Below, piece by piece: positions 51,603 through 60,252 of a DNA stretch of 64,000 nt. The notes under the pieces were generated by a model. The model was given only the letters and a program-made list of their open reading frames with translations. It searched no databases and had not been told where the DNA came from. A program made the translations under genes and the position numbers. Source of the stretch: Trichocoleus sp. FACHB-40 (lineage in GTDB: Bacteria; Cyanobacteriota; Cyanobacteriia; Cyanobacteriales; FACHB-T130); assembly GCF_014695915.1 (NCBI RefSeq), contig NZ_JACJPF010000101.1, forward strand, positions 1 through 64,000. The letters are read 5' to 3'. How positions within the stretch are numbered: the first letter of the stretch is position 1; the number at the start of each line of letters is the position of its first letter.

Positions 51603-52565
51603 ATGCAATCAGTATCTGAAAATTCAATGATTACTGAGAATGTGGCAGTTTCTCCAACACAGTTTTATACTTGGAAAAATTATCGCTGTGCTTACGAAGT
51701 TTATAATCCAATTAATCAAACAACAGATAACGGAATTCCCTTGCTGTTAATTCATCCTATTGGGGTCGGGTTATCTCGCAAGTTTTGGGATAGATTCTGC
51801 CGCGAATGGTATGAAAAAGATTGCCAAAATTCAATTTACAATCCTGATTTATTAGGATGCGGTGAAAGCGATATGCCGCCTGTTGCTTATAATCCCGCAG
51901 ATTGGGCTGAACAGTTGCAACATTTTTTGCAAACAGTGGTACAAAAACCTGTGATTGTGTTGGTGCAAGGTGCCTTGTTACCTGTAGCAATTGAGTTAGT
52001 TCGCTTACAATCTAACTTGGTTAGAGGTTTGGTGTTGGCTGGGCCTCCGGCGTGGGCGGTGATTACTAAACCTTCAAAAGGTTTGAAGCAAAAAATAGTT
52101 TGGAATCTGTTAGAATCTCCTTTTGGTAGTGCTTTTTACCGTTATGCGCGACGACCGCAGTTTTTAGATTCGTTCTCGATTCGCCAATTATTTGCTGATG
52201 AGGATTCAGTAGATGAGGAGTGGTTGGATACACTGGTGAAAGGTGCGGTTAATCCAGATAGTCGCTATGCTGTTTTTTCGTTTTTGGCGGGATTTTGGCG
52301 ACAGGATTATCAGAATGCGATCGCATCCATTACCCAACCTACTCTAGTAGTCGTAGGAGACACCGCATCAAGTATCAGTCAGTCTGGAAAAGGGGAAACA
52401 CCTGATGAACGAATAGCTGACTATCTGAAGTCTTTACCGAACGGTCACGGTGTCAAAATGTCAGGACGTAATGTTTTACCCTATGAATCTACGGCTAAAT
52501 TTGTCACCGTAGTTGCAGATTTTGTCAAGGAGATCCCCCCAACAGGGCTTAATCAGGGGAGCTAG
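51603..52565 (+). CDS. Alpha/beta hydrolase fold protein without the catalytic serine
   Basis: A 320-residue protein of the alpha/beta hydrolase fold (a GTG at 51570 would add 11 residues). The oxyanion region LLLIHPIGVGLSRKFWDRF and the strand NPDLLGCGESDMP are typical. The nucleophile elbow, normally Gly-x-Ser-x-Gly, reads VLVQGALLP, with Gly in place of Ser. The Asp/His region (VVGDTASS and NGHGVKM) is kept. Either it is non-catalytic or it belongs to a cyanobacterial branch that uses the fold for binding. It is linked to the run before it. Confidence 0.78.
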   Translation: MQSVSENSMITENVAVSPTQFYTWKNYRCAYEVYNPINQTTDNGIPLLLIHPIGVGLSRKFWDRFCREWYEKDCQNSIYNPDLLGCGESDMPPVAYNPADWAEQLQHFLQTVVQKPVIVLVQGALLPVAIELVRLQSNLVRGLVLAGPPAWAVITKPSKGLKQKIVWNLLESPFGSAFYRYARRPQFLDSFSIRQLFADEDSVDEEWLDTLVKGAVNPDSRYAVFSFLAGFWRQDYQNAIASITQPTLVVVGDTASSISQSGKGETPDERIADYLKSLPNGHGVKMSGRNVLPYESTAKFVTVVADFVKEIPPTGLNQGS

Positions 52566-52594
52566 GATATTCTTATACAAGAGGAATTTAACTA

Positions 52595-52894
52595 ATGTCT
52601 GAACAAATAACTGCTGAAATAAGCGATCGCATCTGCAAACACATGAACGATGACCATGCAGATGCAATAGTTCTCTACGCTAAAACTTTTGGCGATACTC
52701 CCAATGCGATCGCAGCAGAAATGCTATCAATTGATTCTTTGGGAATGAATCTAATTGCCCAAATGAATGATGATGCTACGCCAATTCGCATTCAGTTCGA
52801 CCATGCGCTAAAAGATGCCGAAGATGCTCACCATACACTCATTGAAATGATAAAACAGGCGCGTTCCAATTCCAAACAAAATGTAGATATTTAG
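52595..52894 (+). CDS. DUF2470 domain protein
   Basis: A 99-residue protein starting ATG 52595. SDRICKHMNDDHADAIVLYAKTFG and AEMLSIDSLGMNLIAQ are the DUF2470 domain, otherwise found at the C-terminus of HugZ-like haem-degrading proteins and pyridoxamine-phosphate-oxidase-fold proteins. The His-Met-Asn-Asp-Asp-His segment is the domain's hallmark. A stand-alone form is common in cyanobacteria. The function is not shown. It is the last gene of the run. Confidence 0.88.
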   Translation: MSEQITAEISDRICKHMNDDHADAIVLYAKTFGDTPNAIAAEMLSIDSLGMNLIAQMNDDATPIRIQFDHALKDAEDAHHTLIEMIKQARSNSKQNVDI

Positions 52895-52947
52895 GCAGGT
52901 CACACCACAGCATAACCCATTAATTAACCATAATTGTAAGCTAGTCT

Positions 52948-52982
52948 CGTGCGACGCGAAACCCAACAAACGCTTATATTGT
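52948..52982. terminator. Inverted repeat GAAACCCAACA, between convergent genes
   Basis: GAAACCCAACA (52948-52958) pairs with TGTTGGGTTTC (52972-52982), with a 13-nt loop. It lies between the DUF2470 gene and the converging minus-strand gene. Similar CCCAACA palindromes are dispersed in cyanobacterial spacers. Confidence 0.6.
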
Positions 52983-53019
52983 GTTGGGTTTCTTTGCTAT
53001 GCGGTTTGGAGTTTTTAGC

Positions 53020-53454
53020 TTATACTTCTTGATTAATCTGCGAACTATCGAGTCCCCGTTTTATCCAGTTTATACACTCGCGATCGCTTGTAAATATTTT
53101 GGGTGCAGCAACATTATTTAAACTTTCAGGTTTATAATGGTCATAAAAATATTTTTCTGATAATTGATAGACAATTATCAAATTCTCACGATAGACGTAT
53201 CTACTCTTAAAATAATCACCCATACTGACAATATCTGAATGTTCATCTAGATGTTCCTTGGCAACATCAATGATGCCAGCAATGCGACTAGAATAGATGC
53301 CAGCAGGATTTTCTACCTTATGGAATTTACCTTTATGTCCCAATTCAGAGAGTAATGTATAAGAGTAGATATCACCATTAGCCATCCCAAAAACAAACGG
53401 GATGATTAGATGTCCTTTATAGGAAACCGAGTTTTCGTAAAGTAAGCGACGCAT
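53020..53454 (-). CDS. Conserved protein, unknown function
   Basis: A 144-residue soluble protein. It begins MRRLLYENSVSYKGHLIIPFVFG and contains IYSYTLLSELGHKGKFHKVENPAGIYSSRIAGIIDVAKEHLDE. It ends FTSDRECINWIKRG. The pattern suggests a mixed alpha/beta fold. I do not recognise a family. It faces the DUF2470 gene and lies about 100 bp before the ferredoxin gene on the same strand. Confidence 0.6.
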   Translation of the reverse strand: MRRLLYENSVSYKGHLIIPFVFGMANGDIYSYTLLSELGHKGKFHKVENPAGIYSSRIAGIIDVAKEHLDEHSDIVSMGDYFKSRYVYRENLIIVYQLSEKYFYDHYKPESLNNVAAPKIFTSDRECINWIKRGLDSSQINQEV

Positions 53455-53554
53455 ACTATTTTGGATTTTAAATTAAAGGGATAGATAAAAAGAATTAGTC
53501 TAAAAATAATTGTATCACTAGGACTTTTGTTAATTGTCCTAGTAATAACAAAAA

Positions 53555-53881
53555 TCATTCCGGCTTAAAGTAAAGAGCCGATTTATATAAAACTTGCTCT
53601 TGGTGGGTTTCCAAAGTGCAATCCGACAGGGGATAAGCCACACAGGTAACGATATACCCAGCCTCTAGTTCTTTTGGACGCAGAAACTTTTGTTCGCTTT
53701 GGTCTACTTCACCACTCACCAACTTGGCGACACAAGCCGAACATTCCCCTTGTTTGCACCCAGAAGGTAATCGAATCCTCGCATCTTCAGCCATATCCAA
53801 GATGTACTGATCGTCTGGTACTTCGATGATGCGGTCAAGATTGAGTGCCGAATTCACCAACCGGACTTGATAAACTGCCAT
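53555..53881 (-). CDS. [2Fe-2S] plant-type ferredoxin
   Basis: A 108-residue electron-transfer protein. The start MAVYQVRLVNSALNLDR at 53881 is the best; a longer frame to 53917 is possible. Cluster ligands are Cys42, Cys47, Cys50 and Cys80 in SGCKQGECSACVAKL and IVTCVAYP. It has the normal spacing of plant-type ferredoxins, though it is not the major photosynthetic PetF, and the C-terminus is extended. It follows the CcbP-like gene by about 13 bp, so the two are probably cotranscribed. Confidence 0.92.
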   Translation of the reverse strand: MAVYQVRLVNSALNLDRIIEVPDDQYILDMAEDARIRLPSGCKQGECSACVAKLVSGEVDQSEQKFLRPKELEAGYIVTCVAYPLSDCTLETHQEQVLYKSALYFKPE

Positions 53882-53894
53882 TAAAACGACTCCT

Positions 53895-54275
53895 TTAAAA
53901 CTCGTATCCTCTGCCAACCCAATAGTGCCAATCGGCTATTGCTTCCAAGGTTTCGCTATCAGCATCAATCGGTTCTATATCAGATAAACGAGCCGAGAAC
54001 GTATCTTCACCTGTAGCATCTTTGTAAAGCACTTCTACAAACATATCGTGCGAGCATTCATCCTCCGATGACATTTCCACCACCTCAACTTCTTTACCTT
54101 CAGGTGAGGATGATTTGCGTCCCTTTCTCACCCACTTAGCTTTAAAGGGGAAGTTAAGATTATCGTTAAGGTAGTAGTACCATCCCATCGCCTGTTCTTC
54201 CTCGTCATAGGCATCAACGATGATCTCCATTGCAATGCGATTCTCTCGGATTTCGTCTTCCTCAACGTTAGGCAT
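53895..54275 (-). CDS. CcbP-like calcium-binding protein
   Basis: A 126-residue acidic protein. MEIIVDAYDEEEQAMGWYYYL, PFKAKWVRKG and ADWHYWVGRGYEF agree with the Calci_bind_CcbP family. Its founder in Anabaena binds Ca2+ and affects heterocyst differentiation. The many Asp and Glu residues are consistent with Ca2+ binding without EF-hands. The gene lies just upstream of the ferredoxin. Whether the organism makes heterocysts cannot be told here. Confidence 0.82.
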   Translation of the reverse strand: MPNVEEDEIRENRIAMEIIVDAYDEEEQAMGWYYYLNDNLNFPFKAKWVRKGRKSSSPEGKEVEVVEMSSEDECSHDMFVEVLYKDATGEDTFSARLSDIEPIDADSETLEAIADWHYWVGRGYEF

Positions 54276-54346
54276 AAGACATCGGATCTAGATAATTAAA
54301 CTTTGAATATAATAAATCTTTCGAGCGATCGCGTTCTCGATTCTTC

Positions 54347-55000
54347 TCAACGATTGTCGTCACGATGCTCTATTTGCTGTCTCACCCAAGCGCGAAAAGA
54401 CCGAATCATGGGGATTTCCCCAATTCTTAGACTTTCTTCCAGAAACCCTGGAATTTCTGTTGTTAAGGGTAGATTTGCAAAAGTAGCAGAGACAGTGCAA
54501 GGAACATACACTTCGTCTCGCAATTGATAAATTTGCATTACAGGTTCGTCGTAACGCCAAACTTCCGGAACACCCAAAGCCAGATAAATTGAAAGTCGGT
54601 CAACAGAAGCGCTGGTATAGTCCACCTCCACTGCTAAGTCAGGAGGTGGGTCAATCGTTAAATCGATATCCCTTTTCTGTCTGATTAGCGGTTCATTTTG
54701 AATATAAAAGCAAGAATCCGGTTCAACACCCCGCTGAAGGTCTGGACGCTTACAAGTGAGAGATCCAGCGCTTCTGAGGTTAAGGTTAAGTTCCTCAGCT
54801 AAAGCGAAAACCAAGTGTTCCAGCAGTCTATTGTTGCTCTCATGAGGCATCAGAGGGGTCATAACTTCCAGCATTCCGCGATCGTAAGCCAGTCGGGTGT
54901 TACGATCTTCTCCCATCTCTGCAAGTATTGTTTCAAAAGTTTGCCAACTAATGTTTTTCAGTACAACTCTCCCTTGAGTGGTTTTCGCTGTCGTCACCAT
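54347..55000 (-). CDS. Uma2-family endonuclease-like protein
   Basis: A 217-residue Uma2-fold protein. The start MVTTAKTTQGRVVLKNISWQ at 55000 fits the family; the frame is open 49 codons further to 55147. LAYDRGMLEVMTPLMPHE, CKRPDLQRGVEPDSCFYIQ and DLAVEVDYTSAS supply the PD-(D/E)XK-type acids. A second Uma2 lies at 41038; they are distant copies. No function is proven. It points away from the PEP-CTERM hydrolase gene. Confidence 0.88.
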   Translation of the reverse strand: MVTTAKTTQGRVVLKNISWQTFETILAEMGEDRNTRLAYDRGMLEVMTPLMPHESNNRLLEHLVFALAEELNLNLRSAGSLTCKRPDLQRGVEPDSCFYIQNEPLIRQKRDIDLTIDPPPDLAVEVDYTSASVDRLSIYLALGVPEVWRYDEPVMQIYQLRDEVYVPCTVSATFANLPLTTEIPGFLEESLRIGEIPMIRSFRAWVRQQIEHRDDNR

Positions 55001-55125
55001 AGGACTTAACCCCGCGTTTTCTACCACGATATCAAGTTGAGTAGGTAACGAGGATGCGTGAAGCGAAGCAGCTGTGTTCAACGTCGCATTCTGTATCCAA
55101 AAAAAGTTGTTGCTAGTAATATTAT

Positions 55126-56247
55126 TTGATGATCTCTCATCCTGCATACGTATTTGATAAAGGAGTAAGTTCTGTGGCTACCCTAAGAGTGTTGTCAATA
55201 GCTTCTGCTGGTGCAGTGTTTATTGTTGGTGGTATCGGGGAAACTGCCGCTGCAAGGTTCAGCAATGCTCCTTTGTTTAACGATGTGGGTAGCTACAGCA
55301 CAACAATCTCCGCTAATAATGACTTAGCAGATATCTACTTTCCAAACCCAGCGAACCTGAAAACTGGCAACTACTCATTTCCTATTGCTCTGCTGTTGCA
55401 AGGTGCGAATGTCGATAAATCAAATTACACAAATTTCGCCAGTACAGTAGCAAGCTACGGATTTGTAGTGGTTGTACCCAATCACCAGAAGTCACTGCCA
55501 CAGTTCGGATTTACGGGACTTCTACCCGAAACGTCACAATTAAACGCGGTTCTGGTACAAATGGTGCAAGAGAACTCCAACTCTACTTCACCTGTTGCGG
55601 GCGTTATCAATACACAGAAACTAGCCTTGCTCGGTCACTCCCAAGGGGGTGCTGTCGGACTATCCGCTATTGCCAACCTCTGCCTTCCTATTTTATGTGA
55701 AGGCTCCTTCAGCCGACCTAATGAACTCGTAGCAGGAGCGTTTTTTGGTGCAAATTTACGGAACTTCAATACTCAAGAGTTTATCCCCATCAACAATTCA
55801 GAAATTCCGACTGCTCTCTTGCAGGGAAATCTTGATAACGTTGCTCTTCCTGTCAATGCTCAAAAAACATACGAGCAGATCCAAAACCCTCCTAAAGCAT
55901 TGATTACTGTTTTGGGTGCTAACCACTATGGCATCACAAATACTAACAATCCTGTGGGTGCAAGACCGGATATAAATCCGACAATTGCACAAGATGTAGC
56001 AGTAGAAACTGTAGCGCGTTGGAGCGCACTTTTCTTGCGTGCCAGCGTTCTCGATGACAAAGATGCTTTTAATTATGTGTATTCTACAGGGGATGCTCTG
56101 GATGTAAATGTGAACGTAACTAGCCAATCAAAGCCAGTTCCCGAATCCTCTTTGACATCTGCTTTGGTATTGCTAAGTGGTTTTGGTGCAGTGTTTGGAC
56201 TGAAGAAAAGAAGACAGCTAAATAATTCTAAGGTAGCCAAAAATTAG
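55126..56247 (+). CDS. Alpha/beta hydrolase (chlorophyllase-like) with PEP-CTERM tail
   Basis: A 373-residue exported hydrolase. A signal-like hydrophobic leader covers about 20-40 (LRVLSIASAGAVFIVGG). The nucleophile is in KLALLGHSQGGAVGLSAI, and the His is in VLGANHYGIT. The fold resembles chlorophyllase/dienelactone hydrolase-type enzymes, with FPIALLLQGANVDKSNYTNFAS. The C-terminus has a short VPES, then a hydrophobic helix (LTSALVLLSGFGAVFG) and a basic end LKKRRQ, an exosortase PEP-CTERM sorting signal. It should be anchored or secreted through the exosortase pathway. Confidence 0.83.
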   Translation: MMISHPAYVFDKGVSSVATLRVLSIASAGAVFIVGGIGETAAARFSNAPLFNDVGSYSTTISANNDLADIYFPNPANLKTGNYSFPIALLLQGANVDKSNYTNFASTVASYGFVVVVPNHQKSLPQFGFTGLLPETSQLNAVLVQMVQENSNSTSPVAGVINTQKLALLGHSQGGAVGLSAIANLCLPILCEGSFSRPNELVAGAFFGANLRNFNTQEFIPINNSEIPTALLQGNLDNVALPVNAQKTYEQIQNPPKALITVLGANHYGITNTNNPVGARPDINPTIAQDVAVETVARWSALFLRASVLDDKDAFNYVYSTGDALDVNVNVTSQSKPVPESSLTSALVLLSGFGAVFGLKKRRQLNNSKVAKN

Positions 56248-56357
56248 GTAATAAAGTTTTGCTATGTCTATGGGTTGAGTATGCGATCGCATACCTACCA
56301 AAACGCGATCGCGCCCTAAACAACTTATACTACTTATAGTATGACTCTAGGTAGGAT

Positions 56358-56582
56358 ATGGCTAAAATATCTATCTCATTGCCAGAGGAATTGCTGACTT
56401 ACCTCGACCAAAAAGTTGAAAATCGCAGTGCTTTAATTGAATCTCTCTTGCAACAATGGCGACAGCAGCAAGAAGATGCAGCACTGGCAGCAGCTTGTTC
56501 TTTGGTAGATGAACTGGAATTAGGTTGGGAGAGCGAATGGCAAACGGCGGTGATTACGGACTGGGAAGCATCTGGATTGTGA
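56358..56582 (+). CDS. MazE-like ribbon-helix-helix antitoxin
   Basis: A 74-residue antitoxin. It starts MAKISISLPEELLTYLDQKVENRSALIESLL, a ribbon-helix-helix DNA-binding head. The acidic tail (DELELGWESEWQTAVITDW) would bind the toxin. The toxin gene begins inside it and overlaps by 46 bp. A HIP1-rich region lies just upstream. Confidence 0.85.
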   Translation: MAKISISLPEELLTYLDQKVENRSALIESLLQQWRQQQEDAALAAACSLVDELELGWESEWQTAVITDWEASGL

Positions 56583-56899
56583 CCTTCGATCCATCTGTAG
56601 GTACAGAGATTAGAAAAACCCGTCCGGCGCTGATAATTTCTGGTAGCGTATTTAATGCACAGCGTAGTAAGGTAACGGTTTTGCCCTTTACCTCAGCACG
56701 GATTGATGACCCTCGAATTTCGCCTGCGGTGGTGAGAATATCCTCATCATCACAAAATGGGCTATCTGTAGATAGCCTGCTGGTGTGCGTCGAACCTATG
56801 ACCTTTGACAAAGTGCGCTTAATTCAACGGGTAGGCGAACTAGAAGCAGAACTATTACAGCAAGCTCAAAACATTCTGCGCCAATACCTACAGCTTTAG
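56537..56899 (+). CDS. MazF/PemK-type endoribonuclease toxin
   Basis: A 120-residue MazF-fold mRNA interferase starting ATG 56537. Motifs: GSIWIVTFDPSVGTEIRKTRPALIIS (catalytic Arg and Thr region), VTVLPFTSA, VDSLLVCVEPMTFDKVRL. All family elements are present, so it should be active and held by the overlapping antitoxin. Codon use is like the neighbours. Confidence 0.9.
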   Translation: MANGGDYGLGSIWIVTFDPSVGTEIRKTRPALIISGSVFNAQRSKVTVLPFTSARIDDPRISPAVVRISSSSQNGLSVDSLLVCVEPMTFDKVRLIQRVGELEAELLQQAQNILRQYLQL

Positions 56900-56920
56900 G
56901 TACAGCACAATAGAATTTAG

Positions 56921-58432
56921 CTAAGGTAGCCAAATATCGGATAAGAAAGTTTTGCCGAAGCTGCGTATAGTTTGGTTAATTGACCGACCAAATTGAATAT
57001 GCGGTTCATCCGCCTCGACTGGTAAAATCAAAGCCTTACTTCCACTACTAAAGCGTGAAATTACCAAATTTGCTGCTTCCAAACCTGTTACATAAGCCTT
57101 TTCCTGCGACCAGGAACCGTGACGAGTAATAATCCAATCACCACTCATAAAGACATTATTGATACTCGTCTCTCCTGGCAACATATACTGATAGCTACCG
57201 GGGAGAAAGTGAGTAACTGCATTTGGCAGACGAATAACGCTGCTATCAATTACCTTGGCTTCGCGAAAAGCTGGCACGCAAGTTGCTAAATCGCGCTGAA
57301 CTAGCGGCACAATTTCCTCGTCGCTTAACGGTATAAACTGATTAGCGTGATAAAAATCTGCCTCAATAACTGTTCCCGGTTCATCGCGGTATTCATCATG
57401 CAGCACGTTCAAATCAAAAAATGTCCAGCCAGTTGTTGCATTGAAACCAAAACAGGCATTAGAAGGACGAGGAATATTAATTTTGCGGTCAAACCAGAGG
57501 CGAGTTGCTAACACATCAACTGCCCCCAAATTGTGAATATCCCGAAATTCTTGACGACTTTGTAAGCTAGGGCTACTTGATACAATCTTCTTCATACCGC
57601 TGATACCAACAGCAAAGATAACAGCATCAGCTTCAAAAACTTCATCACCGCAGACAACCGCTGTCGTTTGATTATTGCTATCAACAATCACGTCACTTAC
57701 TCGACGGTTTGCGAGTAATTTTGCACCCGCTTGTTCAATACGTTCCACCCAAGGACGAAATATCTTTTCTCCGACAGTTCCGCGACACCAGACGACATCA
57801 AAATCGGGTTGGTGAGCCAAAATGAAGTAATAAAGCATACCCAGTGCAGCGGCGGCGGAACATTGCTCTCCGGGGGCAAATAAACCTACCAGCAGCATCG
57901 GCTCGAAGGAATCATGGTAAAGTCGTGCCGAAACACCAAAATCTTTGAAGAGTTCTCTTGCTGTCACCTTGTCGTAGCGTCGCCACGCTTCATCAGAGTT
58001 GTCAAAATCGAGGACGGCGTAGAGTAGAGGTAAAGCTGAAATGCGATCGCTTAACGGCAACCGCTTAAACTGAGTGTAGAGAAAAGTCCCAAGCGGCGTA
58101 GGTAGTCGCGGCAAATCTTGAAAAATCGGCGATTCAACTTCTAATCCTGCGGGGGAATACTGGGAGGAACGAGTCCAAGGTGTGAAGGGATTTAGCCCTA
58201 ATTCGTTTACCAGAGAGAATATATTTCGGTACGGATACCAGAAGCCGTGAATACCAGCTTCGACAGAACGCCCCGCCGCTGTTTTCCAGCCTGCGACTAA
58301 GCCACCGGGATAAGAACCAGCTTCTAGAAGGGTTACGTCGTAGCCTTGTTTTGCTAGGTGGTAGGTAGCTCCTAAACCTGCCCAACCTGCACCAACGACG
58401 ACTACTTTTGGGGTTTTTGTTTCTGTTGACAT
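56921..58432 (-). CDS. FAD-dependent carotenoid desaturase-like oxidoreductase
   Basis: A 503-residue flavoprotein. The dinucleotide motif is KVVVVGAGWAGLGATYHLAKQGYDVTLLEA, followed by GGLVAGWKTAAGRSVEAGIHGFWYPYRN. The C-terminal FAD motif is NVFMSGDWIITRHGSWSQEKAYVTGLEAA, as in phytoene and zeta-carotene desaturases and amine oxidases. It is near the plant-type PDS/ZDS branch, but the known PDS and ZDS signatures are not all met. A carotenoid or quinone substrate is likely but unproven. It converges on the MazF gene. Confidence 0.82.
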   Translation of the reverse strand: MSTETKTPKVVVVGAGWAGLGATYHLAKQGYDVTLLEAGSYPGGLVAGWKTAAGRSVEAGIHGFWYPYRNIFSLVNELGLNPFTPWTRSSQYSPAGLEVESPIFQDLPRLPTPLGTFLYTQFKRLPLSDRISALPLLYAVLDFDNSDEAWRRYDKVTARELFKDFGVSARLYHDSFEPMLLVGLFAPGEQCSAAAALGMLYYFILAHQPDFDVVWCRGTVGEKIFRPWVERIEQAGAKLLANRRVSDVIVDSNNQTTAVVCGDEVFEADAVIFAVGISGMKKIVSSSPSLQSRQEFRDIHNLGAVDVLATRLWFDRKINIPRPSNACFGFNATTGWTFFDLNVLHDEYRDEPGTVIEADFYHANQFIPLSDEEIVPLVQRDLATCVPAFREAKVIDSSVIRLPNAVTHFLPGSYQYMLPGETSINNVFMSGDWIITRHGSWSQEKAYVTGLEAANLVISRFSSGSKALILPVEADEPHIQFGRSINQTIRSFGKTFLSDIWLP

Positions 58433-58625
58433 CGCGCACTCTCCATTTTTTTTCAGGATGACAATTAAGAACCCGCCCTGCTTGAAGAAAAGGGGGAGTT
58501 AGCCCCAACCCTTCAAGGGCTAGGGGTCAGAGTGTATTGCATCCTAAGAACCGCTATAAGAAAAAATTCTCAAGGTTCAAAACTGCGGAGCAACGGAACT
58601 TTCCGGCTCCGCAAAACTCAAAACT
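58433..58625. other. Spacer before the carotenoid-desaturase-like gene
   Basis: The 193-bp region contains AGCCCCAACCC, then TTCAAGGGCTAGGGG, a short hairpin (58501-58528), and repeat words of the REP-like kind. It must hold the promoter of the flavoprotein gene, which I cannot place. Confidence 0.4.
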
Positions 58626-60023
58626 CTAGTCCGCATCTCCCCCGACAATGACATTTTTGATTCGCAGACTTGGGCCGCCACAGCCTACAGGTAAACCGTT
58701 TTGTCCGCCTTTGCCGCAACCGCCGGATTCATCCCAGTAGAAATCATCACCAATGGCTTCAATATCAGCTAACGTGCTGAAGACGTTACCGGAAAGCGTT
58801 ACATCTCGAACTGGTTCAGCAATTTTCCCATCGCGGATCATCCAGGCTTCAGCGGCGGAGAAGGTGAACATTTCCCCGTTTGTCATGCCGCCTAACCAGT
58901 TGCGGGCATAAACGCCTTCTTTGATGCCTGTGAATAAATCTGGCACAGGTGTCTTACCCCGCTCAATCCATGTATTCGTCATACGGACGAGGGGCGGATA
59001 GTGGTAGTTAAGACAACGAGCATTGCCTGTGGGCGCTTCTTCTAATTTCCCGGCGGTTTCGCGGGAGTGAAGCCGTCCGACTAAAACGCCATCTTCAATT
59101 AGCTGAGTTGTGGTGGCTGGTGTCCCTTCATCGTCGTATAAGTAGCTACCGCGATGACCAGCAGGTGCGGCACCATCAAAGATTTGCAACTCTTTTGGCC
59201 CAAATCGCCGTCCCAAGGTCATGACTTCCAGTAAGTCGGGGTTTTCGTAAGCCATGTCTGCTTCTGAGAGATGACCAAAGGCTTCGTGGACAAATAGCCC
59301 GCTGAGTATGGGGTCAATCACTACAGTGTAGGTGTTGCCTTTTACTGGGGGTAGTGAAAGGGCATCCACCCCTCGGAGTGCGGCACTTTTTACCTGCTCG
59401 TCAAGATTGGTTAAATCTTCGTAGGCTTTGCGGGAACCTGTGGTTTCGCGTCCTGTTTGCACAGTTTCGCCATTACGGGCGGTTGCAGCAAAGCGCATTT
59501 CCATGTCCACCCAGGATTGTTCGATCATCGTTCCCTCTGAGGTGGCGAGGATAATTCGCTGGGATGTGTCGCTGTACCGGATGGAGGTGGTGGTAATTGA
59601 AGAACTGGCGCTCTTGAGAATGGAGGTGTAGCGATCGCACAATTCTTTTTTGCTTTTCAGGGAAATTTGTCGCGGATCTGTGCCTGTCAACGCCAGCTTA
59701 CATATAGCTTGCACTGGGTCTATGGGAGCCAGCAGGGTTTCTTCATCGCCAATCATCCGAGCCGCGCTTGTCGCTTCTTCCACCCGTTCTGCTAGGGTAG
59801 AAAGCTGATTGAATGAAGCAAAGCCCCAGCCTCCTTTGTAACAAGCCCGGACTTGTCCACCAATGGAGATGCCTTCTGTGAGGGTTTCTATTTTGTCGCC
59901 TCGCAAAAATATATCGGTTCCTTCGGCTTCTTCTAGTCGAATCGCTAAATAATCCACGCGGGAGGAGTAACGAGCAACCAGATCGGCGAGCAAGTTTTTG
60001 GCATCAGCGAGTAAGCTCGGCAT
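58626..60023 (-). CDS. tldD: TldD/PmbA-family metalloprotease
   Basis: A 465-residue protein of the TldD family, which with TldE/PmbA degrades or matures peptides such as antitoxins or RiPP precursors. The zinc motif HExxxH is in GLFVHEAFGHLSEADM. The C-terminal part carries GNVFSTLADIEAIGDDFYWDE, GGCGKGGQ and GLPVGCGGPSLRI, typical of TldD. No TldE partner gene is in the window. The start MPSLLADAKNLLADLVARYS agrees with the family. Confidence 0.92.
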   Translation of the reverse strand: MPSLLADAKNLLADLVARYSSRVDYLAIRLEEAEGTDIFLRGDKIETLTEGISIGGQVRACYKGGWGFASFNQLSTLAERVEEATSAARMIGDEETLLAPIDPVQAICKLALTGTDPRQISLKSKKELCDRYTSILKSASSSITTTSIRYSDTSQRIILATSEGTMIEQSWVDMEMRFAATARNGETVQTGRETTGSRKAYEDLTNLDEQVKSAALRGVDALSLPPVKGNTYTVVIDPILSGLFVHEAFGHLSEADMAYENPDLLEVMTLGRRFGPKELQIFDGAAPAGHRGSYLYDDEGTPATTTQLIEDGVLVGRLHSRETAGKLEEAPTGNARCLNYHYPPLVRMTNTWIERGKTPVPDLFTGIKEGVYARNWLGGMTNGEMFTFSAAEAWMIRDGKIAEPVRDVTLSGNVFSTLADIEAIGDDFYWDESGGCGKGGQNGLPVGCGGPSLRIKNVIVGGDAD

Positions 60024-60252
60024 TTGTCTTGCAGCAACTATAAACTGCCTCTATTGTGCAATTTTTTTGGCTTAGTGTACCACTGCATCAGGAATTAAAA
60101 ATTAAAAATTGAAATTCAGTTATTTGTAAGTTTAGGTTGAGCCGGAGCCACGCCTAACAGATGGATATGGAAGGTTGGGTTAGGTCGCCTTAGCCCAACC
60201 TTAAGTTTAGTTTTTTCTTTTTTGCCTTTTACCTTTTACAGGATTGCCTTGT

